DNA of 64,000 bases from an uncultured Collinsella sp. (GCA_958369225.1 CATXID010000003.1:1-64000); one strand, 5' to 3'; positions 16,237 through 26,526 are shown, counted from the stretch's first letter. Notes: a model not told the origin generated them from the sequence alone. Numbers and translations are program-made.

Positions 16237-19200
16237 CTACGAACGACGAATGACCTCGGTCACGACCTCGGACACCGTAGCGATATTGGTCGGATTGACG
16301 TTGTACGGCAGGTCATCCTCGGTGCGAGCGCAGGCAAGGCGCGGGCCGTCCACACCGGCGATCGTAAGGGCGCGACGGCTCGCCTCGAGCGCTGCGGATG
16401 CATCGGTTTTTGCATAGGGCATCTCGAACGCACCGCAATCGACGTGGAACGACTTACACACCTTGCTGACAAGATTCATGATGCGGCGATCGCCCTTAAA
16501 CAGCTGCTGCTCGCCCTCGACCGTTACCACCGAAAGCCTGCCGGCACCGACAGACTCGAGGTTGATGAAGAACACGCCGCGGAGCTTGTCGCGATGCGAG
16601 GCCAAAAACGCCCTCATGCCGGCGCCATCGCAATCGGACGCGCCCGTTGCGACGAACCAGATATCGTGGCCGAGCAGCTCATCGTCACCCATGGAGGCAA
16701 CGGCCGAGAGCATATCCTCGGCAGAAGCACCATCAGAGGAGGTGGCGCCGCCCTTCCAACCGTCGTCGTCATCCTCGAAGTTATCCCACGAGCCAATGCC
16801 GCGACCAGACTTCTTGGCATCGTAATCGTCTTCGACGCCCAGCCAGTCGCTCATGCTGTCCTGCTCGTTCTTCTTTTTGCGACCGAACAAGCCACCCAGG
16901 CCACGCTTCTGCGGCTTGGCGCCCGTCGAAGCAGGAGCCGAGATGGTCTCGAGCGGTTGTGCGCCCGAGGAGATGGGCATGGGGGTCGCGACCGGTGCCG
17001 ATGTGGGCTCGGGGCCCTGCGCCGTCGCAAAGGGATCATTTGTCTGTGCCGAAGGATCGGGAAGATCGAACAGCGACGTGCGGGACGCGACGTTGGCCTG
17101 TTGCATCGAAGGCAGCGACGGATCGGGGACCGAGGCCAGCGGCGACGAAGAGGGCGCAGGCGCGGAGGCCGGATCGGGGATATTCATTTGCTGGCGCGGA
17201 GGCACCTGAGACGAAATCTGCGCCATGAGGGAGTCAACCGTCTCGTCCTGCGTGGGAGCGGCATTGGCCACCGTGGCACCGGGGTCGCTCGGCGCGGGCA
17301 TGGTGAAGATCTGCGTAGAATAAGGCCTGGACTCATCCGTCTTGGGAGCCTCGCCAATCGCAGGGGGCTCCTGCTCCATAACAGGAGCCTCGACCTGCTC
17401 GGGTGCGCTGGCCTCAACGGAATCGGCCTCGTCGATAACCGAATCATCGGCGGCGTCCTGAGCACCATCGGAGATGGGAAGGGGCTCAGCAATTGCGGTG
17501 CCCTGCTTCTCAAACGTCATCGTGGCATCGAATGACATGGTGCCATCGGCCGGCTGCTGCGCCTCAAAGGACGTCGTAGCCTCGGCAACGTCAGCGGATG
17601 TCGGCTGCGGAGCCTCGAAGGACGTCGTGGCGTCGGCGACATCGACAGGCTCCGGCTGCTCGGCCTCGCTCTGCTCGAACTCCTGTGCCGCACGCTCACG
17701 CTCGGCCTCGGCGGCCTGCTGCTGGGCGATGGCCTCCCGCTCGGCGGCCTCGCGGGCAGCGGCACGCTTTTCCTCAAAGTCGTCGACGAACTTCTTGCCC
17801 TTCGCAAAGGCACCCTTAAAGAAGCTAGAAGCGCTGGCACCAATCGAGGAGAACGCGGAAGCGATATCGGCATGGGGCGTTGTCGAGGGAAGCTCGGCCG
17901 AGAAATCGGTATCACTCTCATAGGACACGCGCTGCGGATACTCGTCATAGTCTTCGTCGGCGGTCTCGTCTTCAACCTGTGCCGGAGCGGCAGGTGCCAG
18001 AATATCCAGACCGGCTGCAGAATCGAGCGCGGGCTTTGCGTCAGACTCCGCGGCAGCAACAGGGGCAGCGACCGGCTCAGCGGGAGCAACAGCCGTATTG
18101 GCCGCGGGCGCAGGCTCCTGTGCAACGGGAGCAGGCTCCGGCTCAAACGTCGGCTCCTCGCCCTCTTCGTAATCGAGCGTACAGGACTCGGGAAGCATGC
18201 CGAGCGCTCGGATGGCATCCGAACCAAAGCGGATATTGCCGGCGGCATTGCGATAGAGCTTGGGCTTGGGCTCGGCGACTTCGACCACCGCGGGCTCCTC
18301 CGCCGGCTCGACGGTGGACGTTTCCTCGGTGGACACTTCGGCCTGGGCAGTCTGGCCTTGAGCCTCAGGCGCGATAACGCCGATCAGCGTCTCGTCGGCA
18401 GAGGCACCCTCAAAACCATCGATCTGTCCATCAAAAGCCTCTTCCTGCTCGGGTACATCGTCAGGCGCCACCGGCTGGCCAAACTCGTCCTCGTCGTAGG
18501 AAGGTTCCTCATATTCAATGGTGTTGCCGTAGTCGTTTTGCTGTTGGGCCGCGGCATACTCGGCCGCCGCGCGCGCCATTTCCTCGGCGCGACGCTTCTG
18601 CTCGCCAAAATAGGTGTCGAATGGAATGTCGTCGGGGAACTCGTTTTCGCCCTGATAGGGGGCAACGTTGTCCATGACACCGAGCATGGCGGCAACAGAG
18701 GACTTGTTGCACACTGCGCCAGACGTGTAGGGAAGCACAAAACGGTTGGAGATGATATTGGCGGCGTTGGCCAGTGCCACAAGGGAGGCCAGAATCGCGA
18801 CAACCCACAGCAGCACCTTGAGCACGCCGGGAAGCGGCAGGATACGCAGGATGGCGACAGCCGCGGGCGCGATCGTGGCGACAGGCAGGAGCTTGGCGAT
18901 GAGCGCGCGATACGGAGCGTAGGGCTCGCGAGCAAGGAGCTCGGCGCGGGGGGAATCATAGTGGGCCACCACGACGACCGGGCGGTTGCGCGGAGACGCA
19001 AGCGGGCCCGAGGCCTTGTGATAGGCGATGACATTTTGACTCACACCGGTCTTTCCCAGGCGCGAAACCACGGGACGCCCCGTGCGCTCGAGCACGTAGA
19101 GCACGGCACCGACAATGGCCAGCAAGGTGCCGACCAAGCCGATACCGCCGCCGATGCCCATCAGCAGGGCGCCGACAAATGCGAGAATACCGGTAACGGC

Positions 19201-19374
19201 AAACGCCAACCTGCTGGGCGCGGGAGCATTAAATTCCTGCACCTCGGGGTCAAAGCCGTGGTTGCGGAAAATCTGAGCGATATCCTCGGCAGCCAGGCGC
19301 TCTTCTTCACTGCACGCCGGCGTAATGCCGGTGTTCTGCAGCAGGTGGTTAATATAGTTCTGGGTGTTCGCCAT
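16237..19374 (-). CDS. M28-peptidase-like membrane protein with very long linker, probably not a peptidase
   Basis: The protein has 1045 residues. The N-terminal part (1-240) resembles an M28 zinc aminopeptidase start, interrupted by membrane helices (about 55-95 and 160-205), with the metal-binding HYDS motif (His138, Asp140). A low-complexity acidic, Pro/Ala/Glu-rich linker of about 650 residues follows, containing repeats of the form DVADATTSFEA. The C-terminal 145 residues (from GHDIWFVATG) return to the M28 fold. The expected metal-bridging Asp is a Cys in GAVCNKSS, the Glu-Glu pair is Ser-Asp in GASDCDG, and the last His is missing, so catalysis looks lost. The start ATG at 19374 has GGAG 5 bases upstream. 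No frameshift is needed to join the parts. Confidence 0.7.
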   Translation of the reverse strand: MANTQNYINHLLQNTGITPACSEEERLAAEDIAQIFRNHGFDPEVQEFNAPAPSRLAFAVTGILAFVGALLMGIGGGIGLVGTLLAIVGAVLYVLERTGRPVVSRLGKTGVSQNVIAYHKASGPLASPRNRPVVVVAHYDSPRAELLAREPYAPYRALIAKLLPVATIAPAAVAILRILPLPGVLKVLLWVVAILASLVALANAANIISNRFVLPYTSGAVCNKSSVAAMLGVMDNVAPYQGENEFPDDIPFDTYFGEQKRRAEEMARAAAEYAAAQQQNDYGNTIEYEEPSYDEDEFGQPVAPDDVPEQEEAFDGQIDGFEGASADETLIGVIAPEAQGQTAQAEVSTEETSTVEPAEEPAVVEVAEPKPKLYRNAAGNIRFGSDAIRALGMLPESCTLDYEEGEEPTFEPEPAPVAQEPAPAANTAVAPAEPVAAPVAAAESDAKPALDSAAGLDILAPAAPAQVEDETADEDYDEYPQRVSYESDTDFSAELPSTTPHADIASAFSSIGASASSFFKGAFAKGKKFVDDFEEKRAAAREAAEREAIAQQQAAEAERERAAQEFEQSEAEQPEPVDVADATTSFEAPQPTSADVAEATTSFEAQQPADGTMSFDATMTFEKQGTAIAEPLPISDGAQDAADDSVIDEADSVEASAPEQVEAPVMEQEPPAIGEAPKTDESRPYSTQIFTMPAPSDPGATVANAAPTQDETVDSLMAQISSQVPPRQQMNIPDPASAPAPSSSPLASVPDPSLPSMQQANVASRTSLFDLPDPSAQTNDPFATAQGPEPTSAPVATPMPISSGAQPLETISAPASTGAKPQKRGLGGLFGRKKKNEQDSMSDWLGVEDDYDAKKSGRGIGSWDNFEDDDDGWKGGATSSDGASAEDMLSAVASMGDDELLGHDIWFVATGASDCDGAGMRAFLASHRDKLRGVFFINLESVGAGRLSVVTVEGEQQLFKGDRRIMNLVSKVCKSFHVDCGAFEMPYAKTDASAALEASRRALTIAGVDGPRLACARTEDDLPYNVNPTNIATVSEVVTEVIRRS

Positions 19375-19572
19375 GTGCGCTCCACATCCATAATCCGACA
19401 AATAGGCCCAATGCATGCACATTAGAACCGTATATAGTCGAAAGTATACCCCGAGCGGGCGCAAACGACCGAATTCGGGCCATCTTAACGCCGCGAGCGG
19501 ACAAGGATATAGCCTAATCTCCATATCGGACTAAAATCATGGCATCAAACGACCTTCTCATGCGAGGATTCT

Positions 19573-20595
19573 ATGACGGCAAGCGACGCGACCGCGACAA
19601 TTAAAAAGGGGGCACCCGAGCCCGGTTTCGATAAAACGGCTCAGCGCATCCTCAACCTTTTCTTTGTACTCAACAGTTCTCCCGAACCGCTGACGACCGA
19701 GCAAATCGTCCTGGATTCCGATTTGGGATACGGCTCGGGCAATATCGACTCAGACAAGCGCAAGTTCCGCCGCGATCGCGACAAGCTGCTCGAACGCGGC
19801 ATCGTTATCAGGGAGGTTCGTGCTGCCGGAGCGCAGGAAACCGAGGAGAGCGCGTGGACGATCGACCGCGAGCACACGTTTGCCGCGGGTGGCCTCATCA
19901 CCGCAGACGACGCCGACATCCTGCTCGATGCCATCGACCAGACACTCGCGGCAGGCTCATCCGCCTTTGCCGCGCCGCTTGCCGACATTCGCTCCAAGAT
20001 TGCCTACCTCACCGGCATGTCGACGACAGGAGAGGCACCGATCCGCCGCTCTCCCGCCGTCGATGCGGTATGGAGCGCCTTTGCCGAGCGTTGCGCGCTG
20101 CGCTTTTTGTACCAAAACGGACGCGGTGAACAACGCGAGCGGACCGTTTGCGTCTACGGCATGTTCGAACGCGAGGGTACGGCATACTTCTGCGGCCTCG
20201 ACAATGCCACCGACAATATCAGAACATTCCGCTGCGACCGCATCATTCGCGCCTGGAGGCCTTCGAAAGCCTACGCCATTCCCGCGGATTTCAACCTCAA
20301 CGATTACTTATTCTTTGAGTTCGATTTTGCCGACCGCCTACCCGTTGCGGCTACGTTCTCGTTTTCGCGTGAAGCGCAGGCCGATATGATCAGCGGTCTC
20401 ACGCGCGGACGAGGCGAACTCATGCGCACCGAAGCAGGTTGGACATGGACCGTTGACGTGCGCGACTTTGAAGCCGCAGCCTCGTTTTGCATGGCCCATG
20501 CCATGGATGGCATGAGGCCCGTCGCCCCCGATTCTCTCAAGCAGGCGTGGAATCACCTCATCGAAAGGACGGTGCACGAGCATGCCCGTGCGTAA
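19573..20595 (+). CDS. WYL-domain transcriptional regulator, first of pair (PafB-like)
   Basis: The protein (340 residues) has an N-terminal winged-helix part (about 20-95), including the YGSGNIDSDKRKFRRDRDKL segment, and a central WYL domain (about 160-240) with TFRCDRIIRAW. In actinobacteria such proteins often occur as adjacent pairs (PafB/PafC) that act as a heterodimer responding to DNA damage through the proteasome locus, but no proteasome genes are seen here. The gene overlaps the next WYL gene by 14 bases. It is divergent from the M28-like gene. Assignment to PafB is by analogy. Confidence 0.85.
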   Translation: MTASDATATIKKGAPEPGFDKTAQRILNLFFVLNSSPEPLTTEQIVLDSDLGYGSGNIDSDKRKFRRDRDKLLERGIVIREVRAAGAQETEESAWTIDREHTFAAGGLITADDADILLDAIDQTLAAGSSAFAAPLADIRSKIAYLTGMSTTGEAPIRRSPAVDAVWSAFAERCALRFLYQNGRGEQRERTVCVYGMFEREGTAYFCGLDNATDNIRTFRCDRIIRAWRPSKAYAIPADFNLNDYLFFEFDFADRLPVAATFSFSREAQADMISGLTRGRGELMRTEAGWTWTVDVRDFEAAASFCMAHAMDGMRPVAPDSLKQAWNHLIERTVHEHARA

Positions 20596-21499
20596 ACTCA
20601 CCAGCGAGCAAAGACTCTCGCGCGCCATCGACATCATGGAGGCCCTCTACGCCGCCGGCGAGAATGGCATGACACGAGGCGAACTTTGCAGCCGCTTTGA
20701 TATCACGGGGGCATCGCTCGACGAGATTCTCGAGATCGTCTCAACACTTGCGGACCGAGAATCGGGCGCACGTATTATCTGCGAACGCCGTGGCGAGTGC
20801 GTGGTCCTCACCGGTGATGCGGGGCGCGTGCTACCGCTGCGCCTGAGCGCCGCCGAGGGCGCTGTGCTCAACCATGAACTTGAATCATTGGGGATCGAGC
20901 CCCAAGCGGCGGCTCGAATACGGCGTGCCCTTCTTCCCAAAGAGCTCGGCTACAATCAGCGCGTCTTTGACACCGTCGCCCACGGATCGCACTGGCAGCA
21001 GCTGAGCTGCGCCATTCGGGACGGCGTTCGCTGCCGCATCTCGTATCGCTCGATGGATGACACGCAGGCGCGCGAGCGTTTGGTCGACCCCTTGCGCATC
21101 ACAACAAACGGCGACCAAACGTATCTGATTGCCTGGGATGTCGCGATCGACGAACAGCGTACCTATCGTATGGATAAAATCGAGGGCCTGGTCTTGACCG
21201 ACGACTCCGTCGTGCGCCACGCGCCGGAGCCCGCGACCCTCCACGACTCCCTCGCCCAGGCGGAGCAGAGCGCGAAGCTTCTCATGCCGCGCGCCTTGGC
21301 AGAGCGCCTAGACTGGCCCGGCATCATGTCGATTGAACCCAATGGGGCGGACAGCTCAACAGTGAATGTACGCTACGGCTCCGAGCGCTGGCTGTTAAGC
21401 CAGGTAATCGCAGCGGGCGGGGCCATCCGCATCTTGGATGACCCCGCCCTGCCAGAGCGTCTGTGCGATATGGCAAAATCACTCGTCTGTCCGCTTTAG
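20582..21499 (+). CDS. WYL-domain transcriptional regulator, second of pair (PafC-like)
   Basis: The protein (305 residues) has an N-terminal winged-helix region (about 8-80) and a WYL domain (about 140-215) with RISYRSMDD and the pattern TYLIAWDVAIDEQRTYRMDKIEG. A C-terminal extension (WCX-like) completes it. It overlaps the preceding WYL gene by 14 bases, so both are translated together. Its last four bases overlap the end of the convergent dinG-like gene. The neighbouring helicase makes a DNA-damage link plausible but unproved. Confidence 0.85.
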   Translation: MPVRKLTSEQRLSRAIDIMEALYAAGENGMTRGELCSRFDITGASLDEILEIVSTLADRESGARIICERRGECVVLTGDAGRVLPLRLSAAEGAVLNHELESLGIEPQAAARIRRALLPKELGYNQRVFDTVAHGSHWQQLSCAIRDGVRCRISYRSMDDTQARERLVDPLRITTNGDQTYLIAWDVAIDEQRTYRMDKIEGLVLTDDSVVRHAPEPATLHDSLAQAEQSAKLLMPRALAERLDWPGIMSIEPNGADSSTVNVRYGSERWLLSQVIAAGGAIRILDDPALPERLCDMAKSLVCPL

Positions 21500-24390
21500 C
21501 GACGCCGCTCGTGGCGTGCACGCCACAGCTGTAGATAGTGCCCGATTTGTGCCGATTCGATGCGCTGGTAGGAACTCGTGGGCAGTGACGTTAAGAATTT
21601 CTTGCCGTAACCCTTCGTCACCAGGCGCGGGTCGGCCAAGATGAGTACGCCGCAATCGGTCGATGAGCGAATGAGGCGACCGGCTGCCTGCTTGACCTCG
21701 AGCACGGCCTCGGGCAGCGAATAGCGCGCCCAAGCGCGGTCTTCGCGCAGATTGCGCTCGCATGAGAGCGGGTCTGTGGGGCTCGAGAACGGCAGCTTGG
21801 GAATGATGACGCAGCGCAGCGTCTCGCCGCTGGCGTCAAACCCTTCCCAAAAGGCCTTAAGCGCAAAGAGCGACGAGGTCGGTTCGTTGATAAAGCGATC
21901 GCGCAGGCGGCGAGGAGACGAGTTGCGCTGCTGGCAGTTGAGTTCCAGGCCCGCACGAGCCATCTTGGGCTCGACGCGATCGTACAGCTCCTCCATGTCA
22001 CGCCTGTTGGTGAACAGCGTGAGCACCGAGCCGCCCATGGCAAGATGAGCGTCGACCAGCACGCGCTCGAGCGCCGAAAGATAGCCTTCACGGTCGCGCG
22101 GATCGGGAATATCCCCAGCCACGACCACGGCCATATTCGAATCGAAGTCGTAGCTCGAATCCAAGTGCAGCGACGATGATGTCGAGGCACCGATGCGATC
22201 GAGCCCGACGGCGTGGTTAAAGTGCTCAAAGCTCTTGGAAACCGTCATGGTCGCCGATGCAAAGATAGCCGTGTGAACCTCGGGCAGCCACTCGGTTGCC
22301 AAGGCCTCGCCAATATCGATGCGCTCCGCGGTCATCGACTCGCCGCCGGCGCGCAGCCTGCGATTGACTTGCAGCGAGTACACGTAGTGTTCGTCGGTAC
22401 CGTCGATGATGAGTTTGAGGTTCTCGGCAAGCTCATGCAGGCGGCGCGAGATATCACCCAGGTCGACAACGACCTCGGGCTTGTCGGCGGCAACGGCTTG
22501 TACCAGCGCGTCGACGCTCTTGTCAGCTTGTTCCAACGCGTCGATGGCAGTGTAGGCCGACTGTAAGAAATCATGCCAGTCGTCAGATTCGCGCAGCTCG
22601 GGGCCAATCCATAGGTTCGCATTGTCATAGCCCCCGCGGGCACGGCGGCCAAGCTCGCGAACGCCGTCAAACACATCGGCAATCGCCATGCTCGCACGTA
22701 CAACTGTCGACGTCGCCTTGGCGGTAAGACCCAGGTAGAGCGTAGAGCCCTCCGAGGTTGCCAAATCGCGGGAAACCTGACTCAGCGCACCGGTGCTCGA
22801 ACCACCCAGGCGCTCAAACAGAACGCGCGATTCATCCGCCGACACCACGCGCGCCCATTGACGGCGCGCCTCGCGCTCGATGGAGTGGGCCTCATCGATT
22901 ACCCAGTGACGAATCGGAGGCAAGATTCTGCCCTCGGCCGCAACATTGCGGAACAACAGGGAATGGTTGGTGACCACCACATCGGCATGCGCCGCGCGAC
23001 GACGGGCGCCGTGAACTAGGCATTTATCGGGGAAAAACGGGCAGAGGCGACGGGCGCACTCACGCGACGCCGTCGTAAAGTCGGGACGGTTGACGCTGCG
23101 CCAGCGAATGCCGAGCGAGTCGAGGTCGCCATCGGCCGACTGACACACGTACGCCATGATGACCGCGACTGCCGTAAGCGTGTCGGCAGGATCACGCTTA
23201 GTCGTAATTTCGACTTGGCCGCGGCTCATGCGCTCAAGCTTGCGCAAGCATGGATAGTGGTCATAGCCCTTGAGGGCGCAAAACGATAGGCCTCCGTCCA
23301 GCTGCTCGGCAAGTTTGGGCAGCTCATGATACATGAGCTGGTCGGCAAGATTATTCGATTTAGTCGCGATACCAACCGTGATGTTGTTGCGGCGCGCGGC
23401 CTCGGCAAAAGGCACCAGGTAAGCCATCGATTTGCCGACGCCCGTGCCCGCCTCAATCACGCGATGCGTTCCCGTAACGAGTGCGTCACGGACCTCGAGC
23501 GCCATCGCGATCTGTTCATCGCGCGGCTCGTACGTGGGATACATGCGATTAACCAGGCCGCCCGGGGCATAGTCCGCCTCGATTTCCTCGCGGCTCGGCA
23601 TCTTAAGGACCGGTAGCTCGTCCGCATCAACGCGATCATCGGCCCGATCGGCCTTGAGTACGTCGGCGCGGGCGGCGCTGAGAGAGAAGATGGAACCGGG
23701 GTTCTGTCCCGCCAAGAAGGAGAAGATGGGACGATAGGACCAGGGTACGTCGGGGTGCATGTCGGCCAGGCGCGCCATTAAGCCCTGAGGCAAGTCGGTG
23801 AGCGCCACGAGCAACACGCGCCACACACCACACAAGGCGTCGACATCGGCGTTGGCGCGGTGCGACACCGAGTCGCAGCCAAACAGGTTGGCCATGAAAG
23901 ACAGCTTATGCGAGGCCAGGCGCGGAAGCGCGATGCGCGACAGTGCCAGCGAATCGATCCAGATGTCACTGACGTTGACGCCGCCCTTGACCGACTCGAT
24001 AAACGAACGGTCGAAAGTGGCGTTATGTGCGATCACCGGGCAGCCGCCGACAAAATCGGCGAGAGCGGCCACGGCCTCGACGGCCGACGGGGCATCTGCC
24101 ACATCGGCGTTTGTAATGCTCGTGAGCTCGGTAATCTCGGCGGGAATCAGCTGCTTGGGATGCACGAAGGTATCGAAGCGATCGACAACCTCGCGGCCCG
24201 AAAGGCGAGCCGCCGATATCTCGATAAGCTCGTTGTCCTGCACCGAAAGACCCGTGGTCTCGGTATCGAGGACGATAACATCTTCCTCGATGAGGCCAAA
24301 CGATTGGGTTTTGGCGCGCTCGGCAAGCGTGGCATAGGAATCGATGACAAACTGCGGCGTCCCCGACGAAACAGCGTCCTCGATTAGCAT
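21496..24390 (-). CDS. dinG: DinG-type helicase with N-terminal DEDDh exonuclease
   Basis: The protein (964 residues) fuses a 3'-5' exonuclease to a superfamily 2 helicase. Exonuclease motifs are LDTET (Asp42, Glu44), HNATFD (122-127) and His177/Asp182 in SHRANADVD. The helicase has Walker A GTGVGKS near 315-321, the DEAH box VIDEAHS, and a Cys-rich stretch (RECARRLCPFFPDKC) that may hold the iron-sulfur cluster of the XPD/DinG family. The C-terminal motif AAGRLIRSSTDCG is motif VI. The ATG lies within the end of ddl (7-base overlap), so it is coupled to ddl. Expected roles are DNA repair and unwinding of R-loops or secondary structure. Confidence 0.9.
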   Translation of the reverse strand: MLIEDAVSSGTPQFVIDSYATLAERAKTQSFGLIEEDVIVLDTETTGLSVQDNELIEISAARLSGREVVDRFDTFVHPKQLIPAEITELTSITNADVADAPSAVEAVAALADFVGGCPVIAHNATFDRSFIESVKGGVNVSDIWIDSLALSRIALPRLASHKLSFMANLFGCDSVSHRANADVDALCGVWRVLLVALTDLPQGLMARLADMHPDVPWSYRPIFSFLAGQNPGSIFSLSAARADVLKADRADDRVDADELPVLKMPSREEIEADYAPGGLVNRMYPTYEPRDEQIAMALEVRDALVTGTHRVIEAGTGVGKSMAYLVPFAEAARRNNITVGIATKSNNLADQLMYHELPKLAEQLDGGLSFCALKGYDHYPCLRKLERMSRGQVEITTKRDPADTLTAVAVIMAYVCQSADGDLDSLGIRWRSVNRPDFTTASRECARRLCPFFPDKCLVHGARRRAAHADVVVTNHSLLFRNVAAEGRILPPIRHWVIDEAHSIEREARRQWARVVSADESRVLFERLGGSSTGALSQVSRDLATSEGSTLYLGLTAKATSTVVRASMAIADVFDGVRELGRRARGGYDNANLWIGPELRESDDWHDFLQSAYTAIDALEQADKSVDALVQAVAADKPEVVVDLGDISRRLHELAENLKLIIDGTDEHYVYSLQVNRRLRAGGESMTAERIDIGEALATEWLPEVHTAIFASATMTVSKSFEHFNHAVGLDRIGASTSSSLHLDSSYDFDSNMAVVVAGDIPDPRDREGYLSALERVLVDAHLAMGGSVLTLFTNRRDMEELYDRVEPKMARAGLELNCQQRNSSPRRLRDRFINEPTSSLFALKAFWEGFDASGETLRCVIIPKLPFSSPTDPLSCERNLREDRAWARYSLPEAVLEVKQAAGRLIRSSTDCGVLILADPRLVTKGYGKKFLTSLPTSSYQRIESAQIGHYLQLWRARHERRR

Positions 24391-25349
24391 GCAATGCCCG
24401 CTCGACGAAGACCCATGCGGATCAGGCTGTCACAGACCTGTGGGAACGTCATGTCGTCGGTGTGGCGAATCTCATCCGGATACAGCGACGTATCGGTCAT
24501 GCCGGGAATGGTATTGGTCTCGAGGATGACGGGGCCATCCTCGCTCACGATAAAGTCGCTGCGCGAGATACCCAGGCAGCCGAGTGCCTTATGAGCAGCA
24601 CAGGCGAGCTCCTGGGCACGAACGTAGTTCTCGGGCGAGATCTGTGCCGGAATGCGATGGATGTCCGTAGGGTCGACATACTTCACGTCCAGATCGTAGA
24701 ACTCGCAGTCCTCGGGCTTACGAATCTCGACGATCGGCAGAGCGCGCACGTCATCTTCGCCGTATACGCCGACGGTGATCTCGGTACCCTCGATGCACTT
24801 CTCGACCAGCACTTTGTCGCCAAACTCAAACGCCTTGGCGATAGCCGCGGGCAGCTCGGAGGGTTCATGGACCAGGGAAATGCCATAGCTGGAGCCGTTA
24901 ACGGCCGGCTTTACAAAGCAGCGCTCGCCACAGACCTCGACAATGCGATCGATATCGACTTCATCGCCCACCTCGAGCGCGAGGCCGGGGGCAACGGGAA
25001 TGCCCGCCTTGGCGTACAGGAGCTTCGAGACCTCCTTGTCGGCACCGCAGGCGCTTGCGAGCACGCCCGAGGCCGTGTAGGGGATACCCAGGGTCTCCAT
25101 GGCACCCTGCATGGCACCATCCTCACCGCCGGCGCCGTGCATGGCGATAAACGCCACGTCGAACCCACCGGTCGCCATGGTTACCATAAAATCATCGGCA
25201 GCCGTGTCGAGCAGCTCTACCGAAGTGTAGCCGGCCTCCTTCAGGGCCGCCACGACGTTCTTTCCCGAATTGAGCGAGATCTCGCGCTCAGCGGAATGAC
25301 CGCCCGCCAAGACCGCTACGTGCATGTTCTCTAGGCTTTTACCCGGCAT
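24384..25349 (-). CDS. ddl: D-alanine--D-alanine ligase
   Basis: Ddl joins two D-alanines with ATP for peptidoglycan. The ATP-grasp protein (321 residues) shows HVAVLAGGHSAEREISL at the N-terminus, MHGAGGEDG (usual HGxxGEDG), EKCIEGTEITVGV in the middle and ETNTIPGMTDTSLYP in the C-terminal active site. An AGGAGG site stands about 10 bases before the ATG at 25349. A later in-frame Met (residue 9) lacks one. It overlaps dinG by 7 bases and is divergent from rlmN. Confidence 0.95.
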   Translation of the reverse strand: MPGKSLENMHVAVLAGGHSAEREISLNSGKNVVAALKEAGYTSVELLDTAADDFMVTMATGGFDVAFIAMHGAGGEDGAMQGAMETLGIPYTASGVLASACGADKEVSKLLYAKAGIPVAPGLALEVGDEVDIDRIVEVCGERCFVKPAVNGSSYGISLVHEPSELPAAIAKAFEFGDKVLVEKCIEGTEITVGVYGEDDVRALPIVEIRKPEDCEFYDLDVKYVDPTDIHRIPAQISPENYVRAQELACAAHKALGCLGISRSDFIVSEDGPVILETNTIPGMTDTSLYPDEIRHTDDMTFPQVCDSLIRMGLRRAGIAC

Positions 25350-25434
25350 GGGCAGACTCCTCCTCTATAATTTCTGCAGCTGATACCATATTGTAGCGAT
25401 ACCCTCTACGTTTCCCCAAAATCGAAAGGCTTCC

Positions 25435-26487
25435 ATGAATCCCAGGACTAAATCTCAGGACATTCGCGACTTGAGCCAAAACGATATTCGCGAGCTTGTG
25501 GCCGAACTTGGCCAGCCCGCTTTCCGCGCGAAGCAGCTCATCGAATGGGTCTTTGAGAAGAACGTTTGTTCGTTTGACGATATGACCAACCTTCCCAAGG
25601 CTTTCCGCGAACAGCTTAAAGAGGCTTTTGCCTTTGATACGCCGACTGAACTCACCAAGCAGGTTTCCAAAGATGGCTCTCGCAAGTATCTGCTCGAGTA
25701 CCACGACGGCATTTCCGTCGAGACTGTCGGTATGCCCCGTCGTAATAAGCTATCTGTCTGCGTTTCCACCCAGGCAGGTTGTGGCATGGGCTGCGCCTTT
25801 TGCGCTACCGGTCTGAACGGTCTCAAGCGTTCGTTGACCGCCCAGGAGATCGTTGACCAGGTGCTCCATGTTTCCAACGACTTTGGTGAGCGCGCGACGA
25901 GTGTAGTGTTCATGGGCCAGGGCGAGCCCTTTGCTAACTACGACGAGGTTCTCAAGGCACTGCGCATCCTTAACGATCCGGACGGTATCGGCATCGGAGC
26001 CCGCCACCTCACCGTCTCTACCAGCGGCGTTATTCCCGGTATTCGCAAATTTGCCGACATCCCCGAGCAGTTCACGCTTGCCGTTTCCCTGCATTCCGCC
26101 ATCCAGTCGACGCGCAATAAGATTATGCCCGGTGTTAAGAAGTACACGCTGCTCCGCCTTCACGAGGCGCTTCAGCTCTACACCGAGAAGACTGGCCGCC
26201 GCCCGACCTATGAATATGCCATGATCGAAGGCGTCAACGATACGAATCCCGAGATGCAGGCACTCTGCGACTTCTGCGAGGGAACGCTGTGCCACGTTAA
26301 CCTGATTCAGCTTAACGACATCGAGGGCAGCCCGCTCAAGCCGTCGCCGATTCATAAGGTTGAGGATCTTCAGCGCCGCCTTGAGTCTCGTGGCATCGAG
26401 ACCACAATCCGTAATTCTCGCGGCAATGATATTGACGCCGCCTGCGGACAGCTGAAGCAGCGCTTCAAAGTTCAGAAGAACGCATAG
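25435..26487 (+). CDS. rlmN: 23S rRNA (adenine2503-C2)-methyltransferase
   Basis: RlmN is a radical-SAM enzyme that methylates A2503 in 23S rRNA and A37 in some tRNAs. The 4Fe-4S motif CGMGCAFC (Cys at about 115, 119, 122) follows QAG, and the methyl-carrying Cys near the C-terminus sits in NDIDAACGQL. The GVNDT and GQGEP motifs also fit. At 350 residues it has family length. It stands alone, with a strong terminator downstream and a degenerate parS site between stop and terminator. Confidence 0.95.
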   Translation: MNPRTKSQDIRDLSQNDIRELVAELGQPAFRAKQLIEWVFEKNVCSFDDMTNLPKAFREQLKEAFAFDTPTELTKQVSKDGSRKYLLEYHDGISVETVGMPRRNKLSVCVSTQAGCGMGCAFCATGLNGLKRSLTAQEIVDQVLHVSNDFGERATSVVFMGQGEPFANYDEVLKALRILNDPDGIGIGARHLTVSTSGVIPGIRKFADIPEQFTLAVSLHSAIQSTRNKIMPGVKKYTLLRLHEALQLYTEKTGRRPTYEYAMIEGVNDTNPEMQALCDFCEGTLCHVNLIQLNDIEGSPLKPSPIHKVEDLQRRLESRGIETTIRNSRGNDIDAACGQLKQRFKVQKNA

Positions 26488-26505
26488 GGGAGTCGAGCCC
26501 CAAAA

Positions 26506-26521
26506 CGTTTCATGTGAAACA
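26506..26521. other. Degenerate parS site
   Basis: CGTTTCATGTGAAACA differs from the perfect parS palindrome in two positions, one in the centre. It lies about 420 bases from parB. Confidence 0.5.
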
Positions 26522-26526
26522 TCGAA

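Noticed and set aside
16237..19374. Two separate genes joined by a frameshift error
   Set aside because: One open frame runs without interruption and its base composition does not change, so a long linker is more likely.
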